Assembly (NCBI RefSeq): GCF_900129775.1
Contig: NZ_FQWV01000003.1
Location: forward strand, 124,001-188,000
Length of the DNA stretch: 64,000 nt
Direction: 5' to 3'
Origin: Halobaculum gomorrense
GTDB lineage: Archaea > Halobacteriota > Halobacteria > Halobacteriales > Haloferacaceae
Made by a program: the position numbers and the translations under genes. This document shows, one piece after another, positions 51,840 to 60,754 of this stretch. The notes below the pieces were generated by a model. It searched no databases and had not been told where the DNA came from. It was given only the letters and a program-made list of their open reading frames with translations. The first letter of the stretch is position 1. Every line of letters begins with the position of its first letter.

Positions 51840-51848
51840 GGGTGCGTG

Positions 51849-53243
51849 CTACGCCGCGTCGTCCAGCTCGTCGACGAGGTCGCCGCCGTAGCCGACGTAC
51901 GTCGCTGGCGTCAGCGCGTGCAGTTCCTCGCGCACGGACTTGTCCACGTCGAGGTCGTCGAACAGGTCGCGGAAGTCCGCGAGTGTGACGCGCGTGCCGC
52001 GGGTGAGCTCCTTCACGCGCTCGTAGGCGTCGGTGTCGCCCTCGCGCCGGAGGATCGTCTGGACGGCCTCGCCGATGACTTCGGGAGTCGCCTCCAGTTC
52101 CTCGCGCATCACCCGCTCATTCGGGACGACTTTCCCGAGGCCGGCGGCAGTCTTCGAGTAGCCGATGAGGCAGTGCGCGAAGGCGGCGCCGATATTCCGT
52201 TTGACCGTCGAATCCGAGAGGTCGCGCTGGAGCCGCGAGGTGGTGACGTAGTCCGCGAGGAAGGTGAGGTCCGCGTTCGCCTTCGAGAGGTTGCCCTCAC
52301 TGTTCTCGAAGTCGATGGGGTTCACCTTGTGCGGCATCGTCGACGACCCGGTCTCGCCCGTCGCGGCCTCCTGGCCGAGGTAACGGTCCGAGACGTACAG
52401 CCACACGTCCCGGTCGAAATCGAGGATGACGTTGTTGACGCCGCGGAGCGCGTCGAACAGCGCCGCGAGGTCGTCGCAGGGGTTCACCTGCGTCGTCAAC
52501 GCGGTATGCTCCAGCCCGAGCGAGGTCACGAACTCGCGGGAGAATCCCCCCCAGTCAACGTCGGGGTAGGCGGCGCGGTGGGCGGCGTAGGTGCCCGAGG
52601 CGCCCGCGAGCTTTCCGGAGAGCTCGTCGGCGGCGGCCTCGACGCGCCCGAGCGCCGTTCCGAGGCGGGCGGCGTAGACGGCCAGTTCCTTCCCCCACGT
52701 CGTCGGCGTCGCGGGCTGGCCGTGGGTGCGGGCGAGCATCGGCACGTCGCGGTGCTCGCGGGCCTCCGCGGCGAGCGTGTCGCGGAGGTCCCGCAGGTCC
52801 GGCACGAGCACGTCCTCGACAGCCGGCCTGACGAGCAGGCGCTGGGCGAGGTTGTTCACGTCCTCGCTGGTCAGCCCGAAGTGGATCCACGGGTGGAGGC
52901 GCTCGGGCGTCTCCGTGCGCAGGAAGTACTCGACGGCCTTCACGTCGTGGTTGGTGGCGGAGTATCCCTCGGCGCCCTCTGTCTCCAGCCGCTTGACGAG
53001 GCGGGCGTCCGCGGCCGAGAAGTCGTCGACGACGGCGCGAAGGTCGGCGCGCTCCGCGTCGGAGAGCGTCAGGTCGACCCCGGGCTCGTCGGCGAGCGCG
53101 AGCAGGTACTCGACTTCGACCTCGACGCGTGCGCCGACCAGGCCGGCCTCACTGGCGTACGGGACCAGCGACGCGGTCCGCCCAGCGTACCGCCCGTCGA
53201 GCGGCGAGACGGCTGCGAGGGGATCCTCGCGGGAGATGTCCAT
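51849..53243 (-). CDS. purB: Adenylosuccinate lyase
   Basis: A 464-residue fumarase/aspartase-superfamily lyase. The signature GSSTMPHKVNPIDFENSEGN is complete; ARTHGQPATPTTWGKEL and TSEDVNNLAQRL (catalytic His/Ser region) are present. It acts twice in purine synthesis, on SAICAR and on adenylosuccinate. It is divergent from purNH, with 178 nt between the starts, so both may share control. ATG 53243 is chosen as MDISREDPLAAVSPLDGRY. Confidence 0.96.
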   Translation of the reverse strand: MDISREDPLAAVSPLDGRYAGRTASLVPYASEAGLVGARVEVEVEYLLALADEPGVDLTLSDAERADLRAVVDDFSAADARLVKRLETEGAEGYSATNHDVKAVEYFLRTETPERLHPWIHFGLTSEDVNNLAQRLLVRPAVEDVLVPDLRDLRDTLAAEAREHRDVPMLARTHGQPATPTTWGKELAVYAARLGTALGRVEAAADELSGKLAGASGTYAAHRAAYPDVDWGGFSREFVTSLGLEHTALTTQVNPCDDLAALFDALRGVNNVILDFDRDVWLYVSDRYLGQEAATGETGSSTMPHKVNPIDFENSEGNLSKANADLTFLADYVTTSRLQRDLSDSTVKRNIGAAFAHCLIGYSKTAAGLGKVVPNERVMREELEATPEVIGEAVQTILRREGDTDAYERVKELTRGTRVTLADFRDLFDDLDVDKSVREELHALTPATYVGYGGDLVDELDDAA

Positions 53244-53421
53244 GTCCGGCGGTCCACTCGCGCGCGGCAAAGCGGTTTCGGTTGCTCACCGCGCGAATAA
53301 CCATGGCCGTGCATACGACTGCGCGATGAGTCCGCTATCAGCGCTGTTTCGATCCGGACATGTGCATACACCCGACGCACAGACCGCAACGCTCTTTCCG
53401 CCGGCGGGGGAGCGTCTGACC

Positions 53422-55017
53422 ATGAAGATCGCGGGCATGGCGAGCAATCGCGGGCGCAACCTTCGGAACATCGCGGACCGAGCGCCTGGCGGCGCCGAGG
53501 TGTCGGTCGTCCTGACGAACGACGCGGACGCGCCGGTGCTGGACGCGATGGCCAAGCGCGGCGTGACGACGGAGGTTGTCGAGCGCGCGGACGGCGAGGA
53601 GCGGGCGCACCACGAGGAACGCGTCCTCGACGCGCTCGCCGACCACGAGTTCGACATCGTCTGCCTCGACGGCTATATGCGCGTGCTGACGGACACCTTC
53701 CTCGACGCCGCGCCGACGACGCTGAACGTCCACCCGTCGCTGCTCCCGTCGTTCGCCGGCAACGATGTGCACGAGCGGGTGCTCGACGCGGGCGTGCGCC
53801 AGACCGGTTGTACCGTCCACGTTGCCACCGAGGAGGTCGACGGCGGCCCGATCGTCACGCAGGAGGCGGTGCCCGTCTACGAGGGCGACGACGCCGCCGA
53901 CCTGAAGGAGCGCGTGCTGTACGAGGCGGAGTTCGCGGCGTACCCCCGCGCGGTGAAGTGGTTCGCCGAGGGCCGTGTGACGGTCGACCTCGACGCTCAC
54001 GAGGTCCACGTCGACGGCGACGACGCCGGCGACGGACGCTTCCCGGCCCGACAGACGATCAGCGAGGACCGCGTCCGGGAACTTCGCTACGGCGAGAACC
54101 CCCACCAGGACGCGGCGCTGTACGCCGACACAACCTGCGGGGAGGCGAACGTCGTCGCGGCAGATCAGCTCAACGAGGGCGCCAAGCGGCTCTCGTACAA
54201 CAACTACAACGACGCTGACGGCGCGCTGAATTTGGTGAAAGAGTTCGACGAGCCCGCCGCGGCCGTCATCAAGCACACCAACCCCGCCGGCTGCGCCACG
54301 GCTGAAACGCTCGCTGAGGCGTACGCCGACGCGCTCGCGACGGACGCGAAGTCGGCCTTTGGCGGCATCGTCGCGCTCAACCGCGAGTGCGACGCCGAGA
54401 CCGCAGAGCAGATCGTCGACTCGTTCAAGGAGGTCGTCGTCGCTCCCGGCTACGCTGACGACGCGCTGGACGTGCTCTTCGAGAAAGACAACCTCCGGGT
54501 GCTGGACGTGGGCGACGAGGCGTCCTTCGGCGAGCGCACGGAGACGCTGACCGAGAAGCCCATCGTCGGCGGCAGGTTGGTCCAGGAGCGCGACCTGCAG
54601 GCGCCCGAGCGCGACGACCTGGAGGTCGTCACCGAGCGGGCTCCCACCGACGACGAGGTGGAGACGATGCTGTTCGCGTGGCGCGTGATGAAGCACGTGA
54701 AGTCCAACGGCATCCTGTTCGCCTCCGCCACCGAGACGGTCGGCGTCGGAATGGGACAGGTGAGCCGCGTCGACGCGGTCACACTCGCGGCAATGAAGGC
54801 CGAGAAGGACGCCGAGGGTAAGTCCGCCGAGGGCGCCGTGATGGCCTCGGATGCGTTCTTCCCCTTCCCGGATGCCATCGAGGAGGCCGCCGACGCCGGC
54901 ATCGACGCGGTGATCCAGCCGGGTGGCTCCGTCAACGACGACGACGTGATCGCGGCCGCCGACGAGCACGACATGGCGATGGTGTTCACCGGCGACCGCG
55001 CGTTCCGTCACGAGTAA
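53422..55017 (+). CDS. PurN-PurH fusion: GAR formyltransferase plus AICAR formyltransferase
   Basis: A 531-residue fusion. Residues 1-190 are PurN-like: IAGMASNRGRNLRNI, LNVHPSLLPSFAGNDVHERV and GCTVHVATEEVDGGPIV. Residues about 210-531 are the AICAR transformylase half of PurH: LRYGENPHQDAALYAD, YNNYNDADGALNLVKEFDEP, IKHTNPAGCATAETLAEAYA, KSAFGGIVALNRE and ASDAFFPFPDAIEEAA. The IMP-cyclohydrolase (MGS) domain of bacterial PurH is absent, so cyclisation must use a separate enzyme such as PurO. The fusion joins two formyl-transfer steps and is known in haloarchaea. A transposon follows directly after its stop. Confidence 0.94.
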   Translation: MKIAGMASNRGRNLRNIADRAPGGAEVSVVLTNDADAPVLDAMAKRGVTTEVVERADGEERAHHEERVLDALADHEFDIVCLDGYMRVLTDTFLDAAPTTLNVHPSLLPSFAGNDVHERVLDAGVRQTGCTVHVATEEVDGGPIVTQEAVPVYEGDDAADLKERVLYEAEFAAYPRAVKWFAEGRVTVDLDAHEVHVDGDDAGDGRFPARQTISEDRVRELRYGENPHQDAALYADTTCGEANVVAADQLNEGAKRLSYNNYNDADGALNLVKEFDEPAAAVIKHTNPAGCATAETLAEAYADALATDAKSAFGGIVALNRECDAETAEQIVDSFKEVVVAPGYADDALDVLFEKDNLRVLDVGDEASFGERTETLTEKPIVGGRLVQERDLQAPERDDLEVVTERAPTDDEVETMLFAWRVMKHVKSNGILFASATETVGVGMGQVSRVDAVTLAAMKAEKDAEGKSAEGAVMASDAFFPFPDAIEEAADAGIDAVIQPGGSVNDDDVIAAADEHDMAMVFTGDRAFRHE

Positions 55018-55021
55018 ACTA

Positions 55022-55070
55022 CCCTACCCTACTCCCTCTGCGCTCCGCGCCTCGGTCCTTGAGGGTAGGG
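55022..55070. repeat. Subterminal hairpin at the tnpB 3' (right) end
   Basis: CCCTACCCT (55022-55030) pairs perfectly with AGGGTAGGG (55062-55070), loop 31 nt. In IS200/IS605 elements such hairpins are the TnpA recognition structures. The transcript of this end, with the tnpB 3' region, would form the guide (omega) RNA. It may also end purNH transcription. Confidence 0.75.
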
Positions 55071-55092
55071 CTTTGATGTGGACTCCCGGCAA

Positions 55093-56340
55093 TCAGTCGC
55101 CAGCAATAGGTTGGTGACTCTTGCCGTTCAACGTCCCACCATTCACACGCAGGTTTACTTCTGCGTCTCTGTCCCCCGACTTAGGCGAGGAACGGAGTCT
55201 GTGGATTCGCTTTCGAGCGTACCGTAGCCCGATGTTCTTCGCGCCGTTGTAGTCCGCGTTCACCTCGTATCCGCACTTCTGGCACTCGAAGTGTTCGCCG
55301 CGGCGGTTGTCGGGGTGTGTGAACCCGCAGTCCGTCCGAGAACAGCGTTGGGACGTGTGGTTCGGTTCGACTTGCTCCACAGTGACGCCCTTCTCGGGGG
55401 CCTTGTAGGAGACGTACTCGAACAGGCGTCGGAACGCCCAGACGTGGTGCCACTTCGCGTGTGGAAGCCGCTCGCGGATGTCGGTCAAGTCCTCGAACGC
55501 GATTACGTCGCAGTTGTGTTCGACGGCTTCCGAGATGAGTTCGTTGGCGACGGTGTGGATGTACTGTTTGCGCCATGCTTCTTCGCGCTTCCCGAGGCGA
55601 AGCACGGCGTTGTGCGCGGCCTGCGTGCCGCGCTGTTGCATCTCTCTCCGTCGCTTCTCGAACTCGCGGCACCAGTGGTCGTAGTCGTCTCCCTGCCAGA
55701 ACGTGCCGGTTGAGGAGACGGCGAGGCTGTTGACGCCGAGGTCGATACCGAGGACCGTTTGGTCGGGGTGCCCGGTATCTGCCGGAACCTCTGCGTCGCC
55801 GTCTGTCCGCCGAGTCGAGATGTGGAGGTAGAACTCGTCGTCTACCGGGTCGTACCGAAGCGTACTCTCGCGGAACTCGTAATCCTCGGAGAGAACGTAC
55901 TGCTCGTAGGGCGTCGGGCTGTCTGCCGGGAGAACGAACGACGGTTCAACCCGGCCCTCGACAGTTGCCAGCGACACCTTGTTTCGGTAGAAGGTCGCGC
56001 TTCGCGTGTCGTAGTCCATCGTTTCGGCGGTGAACGTCGGGCAAGAGACGCGCTGTCCCTTCTTCCAGCGTTCGACACACCCTTTGACGGCTTCGACGGC
56101 GCGTTTGATGGCGGCTTGGACGAGTTGTGCCTGTAGGTCCGTCTCCTCTCGAAGTGCCGAGTAGAGCGCGTCACGAACCTGCCGTTTGTTGGTCTTGCAC
56201 TCGGTGAACGACGTGTCCGACCAACAGTAGTCGGCGGTTCGGTTCGCGCAGTACAGGTATTGGTCGGCAGTTCGGTGGAGTGCATCGCGTTGCTCGTCGG
56301 AAACGGCGAGTTTCACGACGGCGGTTCGACGCACATCCAT
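55093..56340 (-). CDS. tnpB: RNA-guided nuclease TnpB
   Basis: A 415-residue TnpB. The RuvC residues are kept: Asp in TVLGIDLGVNSLAV (about 197-210), Glu in VIAFEDLTDIRERL, and Asp in EVNADYNGAKNIGLR. The zinc finger lies between them (CSRTDCGF ... CQKCGYEV). The N-terminal half is the helical/WED region. Length is normal, so the nuclease is probably active. Its guide RNA should come from the 3' end of this gene and the adjacent terminal DNA (about 55018-55250). The target-adjacent motif cannot be derived here. Confidence 0.93.
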   Translation of the reverse strand: MDVRRTAVVKLAVSDEQRDALHRTADQYLYCANRTADYCWSDTSFTECKTNKRQVRDALYSALREETDLQAQLVQAAIKRAVEAVKGCVERWKKGQRVSCPTFTAETMDYDTRSATFYRNKVSLATVEGRVEPSFVLPADSPTPYEQYVLSEDYEFRESTLRYDPVDDEFYLHISTRRTDGDAEVPADTGHPDQTVLGIDLGVNSLAVSSTGTFWQGDDYDHWCREFEKRRREMQQRGTQAAHNAVLRLGKREEAWRKQYIHTVANELISEAVEHNCDVIAFEDLTDIRERLPHAKWHHVWAFRRLFEYVSYKAPEKGVTVEQVEPNHTSQRCSRTDCGFTHPDNRRGEHFECQKCGYEVNADYNGAKNIGLRYARKRIHRLRSSPKSGDRDAEVNLRVNGGTLNGKSHQPIAGD

Positions 56341-56426
56341 ACTTCAGAGAGGATTCGGGGGTACTTATACGCTCGGGAGTCGGTCGGTCGGAGTATGACG
56401 GTTGTGTCGTACCATGTCGGTTTCCT

Positions 56427-56479
56427 CTCCGGCCTACTCGCTCCCTTCGCTACGCTTCGGTCGCTCCTTGAGGCCGGAG
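56427..56479. repeat. Subterminal hairpin at the tnpB 5' (left) end
   Basis: CTCCGGCCT (56427-56435) pairs perfectly with AGGCCGGAG (56471-56479), loop 35 nt. The loop closely resembles that of the hairpin at 55022-55070, although the stems are unrelated in sequence, which indicates compensatory change under structural selection. Confidence 0.75.
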
Positions 56480-56572
56480 GCTCCAGCTTGAATCACGCTG
56501 AACGGTCGGCGTGACCACCTCGAGAAGTCGGTTCGCCCCGGCGCTGGCTCCGGATCGGCGACGCTCCCCGAC

Positions 56573-56737
56573 TCACGCCGGCTTGATCAGGTCGCGGATA
56601 TCGTTCTTTTCCATCTCCACGTCGTGCTGGTGCTCGCCGTGCAGGGTGACCATCTCGACGAGTTCGTCCTCGGACTCCGACTGCACGACGAACGAACAGT
56701 CCATCCCCGCGTCAGCACAGACGATCTGTTTTGTCAT
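56573..56737 (-). CDS. DUF1059 small protein
   Basis: A 54-residue protein MTKQIVCADAGMDCSFVVQS with SEDELVEMVTLHGEHQHDVE following. Cys7, Cys14 and the His-rich HGEHQH suggest metal binding, as in the DUF1059 family. The function is unknown. ATG 56737 is chosen over 56791, which adds a non-conserved leader. It lies between the IS element and folC-folP. Confidence 0.85.
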   Translation of the reverse strand: MTKQIVCADAGMDCSFVVQSESEDELVEMVTLHGEHQHDVEMEKNDIRDLIKPA

Positions 56738-56871
56738 GGTGTGTGCACCGACTGCTCGAACGCACACTCCGGTGTTTGTTATACAGGGCACGATCTCGGT
56801 AGGGTCGCCGTACGCAACGGCGCCCCGCTCGCTCCGTTAGCCATAAGCGCGCGCCGCGAATCCGTGCGCGT

Positions 56872-59367
56872 ATGCGCTACTACGAGGCGGCGAACTTCCT
56901 CTTCGACCTCCGGCGCTTTAAGGTCAAGCCGGGCACCGAGTCGGTGCGTGACCTGTTGGCCCACCTCGGCGACCCACACGAGGGGACCGATTTCGTTCAG
57001 GTCGCGGGGTCGAACGGGAAGGGGAGCGTCGCTCGGATGGTGGAGTCCGTCCTCCGGGAGGACGGCCGCCGCGTCGGGCTCTACACTTCGCCGCACTTCG
57101 AGGATGTCCGCGAGCGCGTGCGCGTGGACGGCCGGTCGATCCCGAAGGCGGAAGTCGCAGCGTTCGTCGAGGCGGCAAAGCCGTGGCTGGTGGAGCGGGC
57201 GGCCGACGGCGAGCCGCTCACCTTCTTCGAGACCGTCACCGCGCTGGCGCTGTGGCGGTTCGACCGCGCGGACGTGGACGTGGCGGTGCTGGAGGTCGGG
57301 ATGGGCGGGGAGTTCGACGCCACGAGCGTCGTCGACCCCGTCGCCGCCGCGGTGACGAACGTCTCGCTGGAGCACACGGCCGTCCTCGGCGACACGGTCG
57401 AGGAGATCGCGCGCACGAAAGCGAAGGTCGCGCCCGCCGGCGGCCCGCTCGTCACGGCGACCGACGGTGACGCGCTCGCGACGGTCCGGGAGGTCGCCGG
57501 CGACCGGGGCGCAGACGTGATCACCGTCTCGGGACCGACCGGCGGTCCCGACCCCGGCGACGCCGACCTGACCGCGACGTACGAGGGTGCGGTGAGCCCG
57601 CAGGAGTCGCGGGTCGCGCTGGTCGGCGGCGGCTGGGCCGTCGAGACCCGGATCCCGCTGCTCGGGGCCTACCAGGCGACGAACGTGGGCGTCGCCGCCG
57701 GGCTCGCGCGGGCGGTCGGCGTCGACGACGGCGCGACGCTCGCGCGCGGCCTCCGGGGCGCACACTGGCCCGGCCGCTTCGAGGTGATGGAGTCGGCGCC
57801 GCTCGTCGTCCTCGACGGCGCGCACAACCCCGCCGCCTGCGAGACGCTCGGGGAGACGCTCTCGGAACTCGACTACGACGACCTGCACCTCGTGTTCGGC
57901 GCGATGCACGACAAGGACCACGGCGAGATGGCCGCGGCCCTCCCGCCGCCGGCGACCGTCCGCACGTGCGCACCGGCGCTAGACCGCGCGGAGGACCCTG
58001 CGGTGCTCACGCGCGTGTTCCAGCGGGAGACCGACGCCGACGTGACCGCGGTCGACTCGGTCGACGACGCCCTCGCCGCCGCGCGCGAGTCGGCAGACGC
58101 CGGCGACTGCGTGCTGCTCACTGGGTCGCTGTTTTGCGTCGCAGAGGCGCGAACGAGGTGGACCCGGCGGGTCGTCCGGAAGGACCTCACCGACGGGGCG
58201 GACGCTCGCGGGACGCTCGCGGAGGCGAACGTCCCGGCCGCGGAGGCGGACCCGGTCGTCCGCGAGAGCGTCCACGAGACGGTGAAGACGCGCGTCTCGG
58301 AGACGCAGGCCGTGACGCTGCGTCGGGAGGCCGCCCGCGCGGGCGTCGCCTGCGGCGTCAGCGGCGTCGATGGGGGAGAACTCTCGGCGGTCGTGCTCTC
58401 GGGGTCGCGCGCCGCATTCGCCGAGCTGACCGACGCGCTCGCCGATCTCGGCGACGGGCTCTCGGGCGTGGCGGACGACCTCTGCGAGGCGGTCGAACCG
58501 GCGGCCGCGGCACCCGGCGACGACGACGACCGCTATCCGTGGGCGGACCGAACCGCCGTGATGGGCATCCTGAACGTAACCCCGGACTCGTTCCACGACG
58601 GCGGAGACTTCTTCGACGAGGGCGACGCGCTCGCGCGGGCGGAGGCGCTCGTCGACGCCGGGGTCGACATCATCGACGTGGGCGGGGAGTCGACCCGGCC
58701 GGGCGCCGAGCCGGTGCCGGTCGAGGAGGAGATCGCCCGCATCGAACCGGTGATCGAGGCGATCGTGGGCGTCGACGCGCTGGTTTCGGTGGACACGCGC
58801 AAGGCCGCCGTCGCGTCGGCGGCACTGGACGCGGGCGCGGACATCCTCAACGACGTGACTGGGCTCGAAGACCCCGAGATGCGCGCGCTCGCCGCCGAGC
58901 GCGACGTTCCGGTGATCGTGATGCACAGCATCGACGCGCCAGTCGACCCCGAGAACGATCCCGACTACGACGGCGTGGTCGAGGACGTGATCGCGGCGCT
59001 GAGTGAGCGCCTGCTGCTCGCGGAGAAGGCGGGCATCCCCCGCGAGAACGTCGTCGTCGACCCGGGGATCGGCTTCGGCAAGTCGCCCCGCGAGAACTTC
59101 GAGATCCTCGGGCGCCTCGGGGAGTTCGACGCGCTCGGGTGCCCGATTCTGTTCGGCCACTCGCACAAGCGGATGTTCGAGCTCACGGGCGAAACCGCCG
59201 GCGACGCGCCGCACGGAACCGTCGCGGCGACGGCGCTGGCGGCGGCCAACGGCGCCGACATCGTCCGCGTCCACGACGCCGCCGAGAACGTCGCGGCGGT
59301 CCGCGTTGCGCGGGCGGCCGCCGACCCGGGGGGGTTCGACGCCGGCGGCTCGGGTGAGGACGCGTGA
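56872..59367 (+). CDS. FolC-FolP fusion: folate synthase plus dihydropteroate synthase
   Basis: An 831-residue fusion. Residues 1-430 are a Mur-ligase-like folylpolyglutamate/dihydrofolate synthase: P-loop GSNGKGSVA at 46-54, GEFDATSVVDPVAAAVTNVS, LDGAHNPAACETLGETL. Residues about 563-825 are dihydropteroate synthase: MGILNVTPDSFHDGGDFFDE, DVGGESTRPGAEPV, VDTRKAAVASAA, GFGKSPRENFEIL and FGHSHKRMF. A segment of about 120 residues between (about 435-555) is unassigned. It makes dihydropteroate and adds glutamate in haloarchaeal folate synthesis. Its stop overlaps the GTG of rnp3. Confidence 0.94.
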   Translation: MRYYEAANFLFDLRRFKVKPGTESVRDLLAHLGDPHEGTDFVQVAGSNGKGSVARMVESVLREDGRRVGLYTSPHFEDVRERVRVDGRSIPKAEVAAFVEAAKPWLVERAADGEPLTFFETVTALALWRFDRADVDVAVLEVGMGGEFDATSVVDPVAAAVTNVSLEHTAVLGDTVEEIARTKAKVAPAGGPLVTATDGDALATVREVAGDRGADVITVSGPTGGPDPGDADLTATYEGAVSPQESRVALVGGGWAVETRIPLLGAYQATNVGVAAGLARAVGVDDGATLARGLRGAHWPGRFEVMESAPLVVLDGAHNPAACETLGETLSELDYDDLHLVFGAMHDKDHGEMAAALPPPATVRTCAPALDRAEDPAVLTRVFQRETDADVTAVDSVDDALAAARESADAGDCVLLTGSLFCVAEARTRWTRRVVRKDLTDGADARGTLAEANVPAAEADPVVRESVHETVKTRVSETQAVTLRREAARAGVACGVSGVDGGELSAVVLSGSRAAFAELTDALADLGDGLSGVADDLCEAVEPAAAAPGDDDDRYPWADRTAVMGILNVTPDSFHDGGDFFDEGDALARAEALVDAGVDIIDVGGESTRPGAEPVPVEEEIARIEPVIEAIVGVDALVSVDTRKAAVASAALDAGADILNDVTGLEDPEMRALAAERDVPVIVMHSIDAPVDPENDPDYDGVVEDVIAALSERLLLAEKAGIPRENVVVDPGIGFGKSPRENFEILGRLGEFDALGCPILFGHSHKRMFELTGETAGDAPHGTVAATALAAANGADIVRVHDAAENVAAVRVARAAADPGGFDAGGSGEDA

Positions 59368-60083
59368 CCGCGACCCACCCGGGACCGTACGAGGCCGCGT
59401 ACGCGCACCCGGACGGCGACGCGACCGCGGCGCGGCTCGCTCAAACGGCCCGGCGGTACGGCTACGACGGGCTCGTGATCCGCACGCGCGAGGCCGACGT
59501 CGACGCCGGGGCGCTCCGCGAGCGCTACGACGTGGACGTGGTCCCGGCCGTCGAGGTCGTCGCTGGGGAGCCGTCCTCGGCCAGCGGCGCGGTCGGCAAC
59601 TTCCGGCCGGACTTCCCGCTGGTGCTCGTGCGCGGCGGCACGGACGCGCTCAACCGCTTCGCCGTCGAGCAGGACCGAATCGACGTGCTCGCCGCGCCGC
59701 TGTCGGGCGAGGGCGGGTTCAACCACGTGCTCGCGAAGGCGGCGGCGACCCATGGGACGCGCGTGGAGTTCGATCTGGGCTCGGCGCTGCGGGAGTCAGG
59801 CGGACAGCGGGTGCGCGCGCTCAAGGGGCTGCGGAAGCTCCGCGAGATCGTCGGCTACTACGACGCGCCGTACGTAGTGAGCGCGCGTCCAACCTCCCAT
59901 CTGGAGCTGCGGTCGCCGCGGGAACTCGTCGCCGTGGGGTCGCAATTGGGGTTCGAGGAGGCGTGGCTGCGCGCGGGGCTGGCAGAGTGGGGGCGGCTCG
60001 CGGCGCGCAACCGTCGGCGGCGCTCCGCGGAGTTCATTTCCCCGGGGGTCCGAGTGGACCGGTGTGAAGAAGACGATCGCTGA
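59364..60083 (+). CDS. rnp3: RNase P protein component 3 (Rpp30)
   Basis: A 239-residue TIM-barrel protein with GTG start overlapping the folC-folP stop (GTGA). YEAAYAHPDGDATAARLAQT, NRFAVEQDRIDVLAAPL, FNHVLAKAAATHGTRVEFDL and YVVSARPTSHLELRSPRELV are Rpp30 features. It binds the specificity or catalytic part of RNase P RNA together with Pop5. The other protein, Rnp2, is encoded two genes later. The reading frame runs 20 nt into the methyltransferase gene. Confidence 0.93.
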   Translation: MTATHPGPYEAAYAHPDGDATAARLAQTARRYGYDGLVIRTREADVDAGALRERYDVDVVPAVEVVAGEPSSASGAVGNFRPDFPLVLVRGGTDALNRFAVEQDRIDVLAAPLSGEGGFNHVLAKAAATHGTRVEFDLGSALRESGGQRVRALKGLRKLREIVGYYDAPYVVSARPTSHLELRSPRELVAVGSQLGFEEAWLRAGLAEWGRLAARNRRRRSAEFISPGVRVDRCEEDDR

Positions 60084-60726
60084 ACACGCGGCGCGGTTCT
60101 CCGAGGCCGCCGCCGACTACGACGACGATCAGAACAGCCGGGAGTACGAGGCGTGCGCCGGACTGGTCATCCGGCGTGCGGCGCCCGCCGGGAGCGATAC
60201 GGTGCTGGACCTCGGCACCGGCACCGGTGCGATCGCGCTGGCGCTGGCCGAGGACGCCGGACGTGTCGTCGGCCGTGACGTGAGCGAGGCGATGCTCGAA
60301 CAGGCCGAGTCGAAGGCAGCCGATCGGGGCGTCGAGAACGTGGAGTTCGGCTACGGCGAGTTCCGCGCGCCCGAGTACGACGGCGACGCGCAGATCGTCA
60401 CCTCGAACTTCGCGCTGCACCACCTCGCGGACGAGGAGAAGCGCGAGGCGATCGAGACGTGGGCGGGCCTCGACGGCGGGACGACGCCCAGCCGGACGGA
60501 CGCGGTGGGACCGCGGCGGATCGTGCTGGGCGACGTGATGTTCTTCGGCGAGCCCGACCCCGAGGAGCCGTTCTACAGCCCCGAGGTCGACGACCCGGCG
60601 ACCGTCGGGACGCTGGTCGACTACGTCACCGACGCCGGCTACGCCGTGACACAGGTGGACCGCGTCCACGACCAGGTGGGCGTGATCACCGCCGAGCGCG
60701 TCGTCTCCGGCGGTCGGGAGTCGTGA
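60064..60726 (+). CDS. Class I SAM methyltransferase within the RNase P cluster
   Basis: A 220-residue methyltransferase with GTG start inside the last codons of rnp3 (20-nt overlap). Motif I is VLDLGTGTGAIALALA; GRDVSEAMLEQAE is motif II; QIVTSNFALHHLADEEKREA is the motif IV region. The fold is UbiE/YcgJ-like. It is tightly placed between two RNase P protein genes, so a tRNA or rRNA-related substrate is conceivable, but the sequence itself is of the small-molecule type. Substrate unknown. Confidence 0.83.
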   Translation: MKKTIAEHAARFSEAAADYDDDQNSREYEACAGLVIRRAAPAGSDTVLDLGTGTGAIALALAEDAGRVVGRDVSEAMLEQAESKAADRGVENVEFGYGEFRAPEYDGDAQIVTSNFALHHLADEEKREAIETWAGLDGGTTPSRTDAVGPRRIVLGDVMFFGEPDPEEPFYSPEVDDPATVGTLVDYVTDAGYAVTQVDRVHDQVGVITAERVVSGGRES

Positions 60727-60754
60727 CCGAACGGACCGAGCCGACCGGACGCCC

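Larger units (their letters stand above)
55018..56490 (-). mobile_element. TnpB-only IS200/IS605-type (IS1341 group) element
   Basis: The element holds a single tnpB gene (55093-56340) and no tnpA. Both flanks carry subterminal hairpins in the same orientation: 55022-55070 and 56427-56479. Their loops are alike (ACTC-CTC...CTTCGGTC...TCCTTG) while their 9-bp stems differ yet pair perfectly. The low end abuts the purNH stop codon; the exact high end is judged from sequence just past the second hairpin and may be off by 10-20 bases. It would need a TnpA supplied in trans. Confidence 0.75.

Noticed and set aside
55018-55080. Possible CRISPR or rho-independent terminator after purNH
   Set aside because: There is only one hairpin, and its partner lies beyond tnpB; it is better explained as the end of the IS200/IS605-type element.
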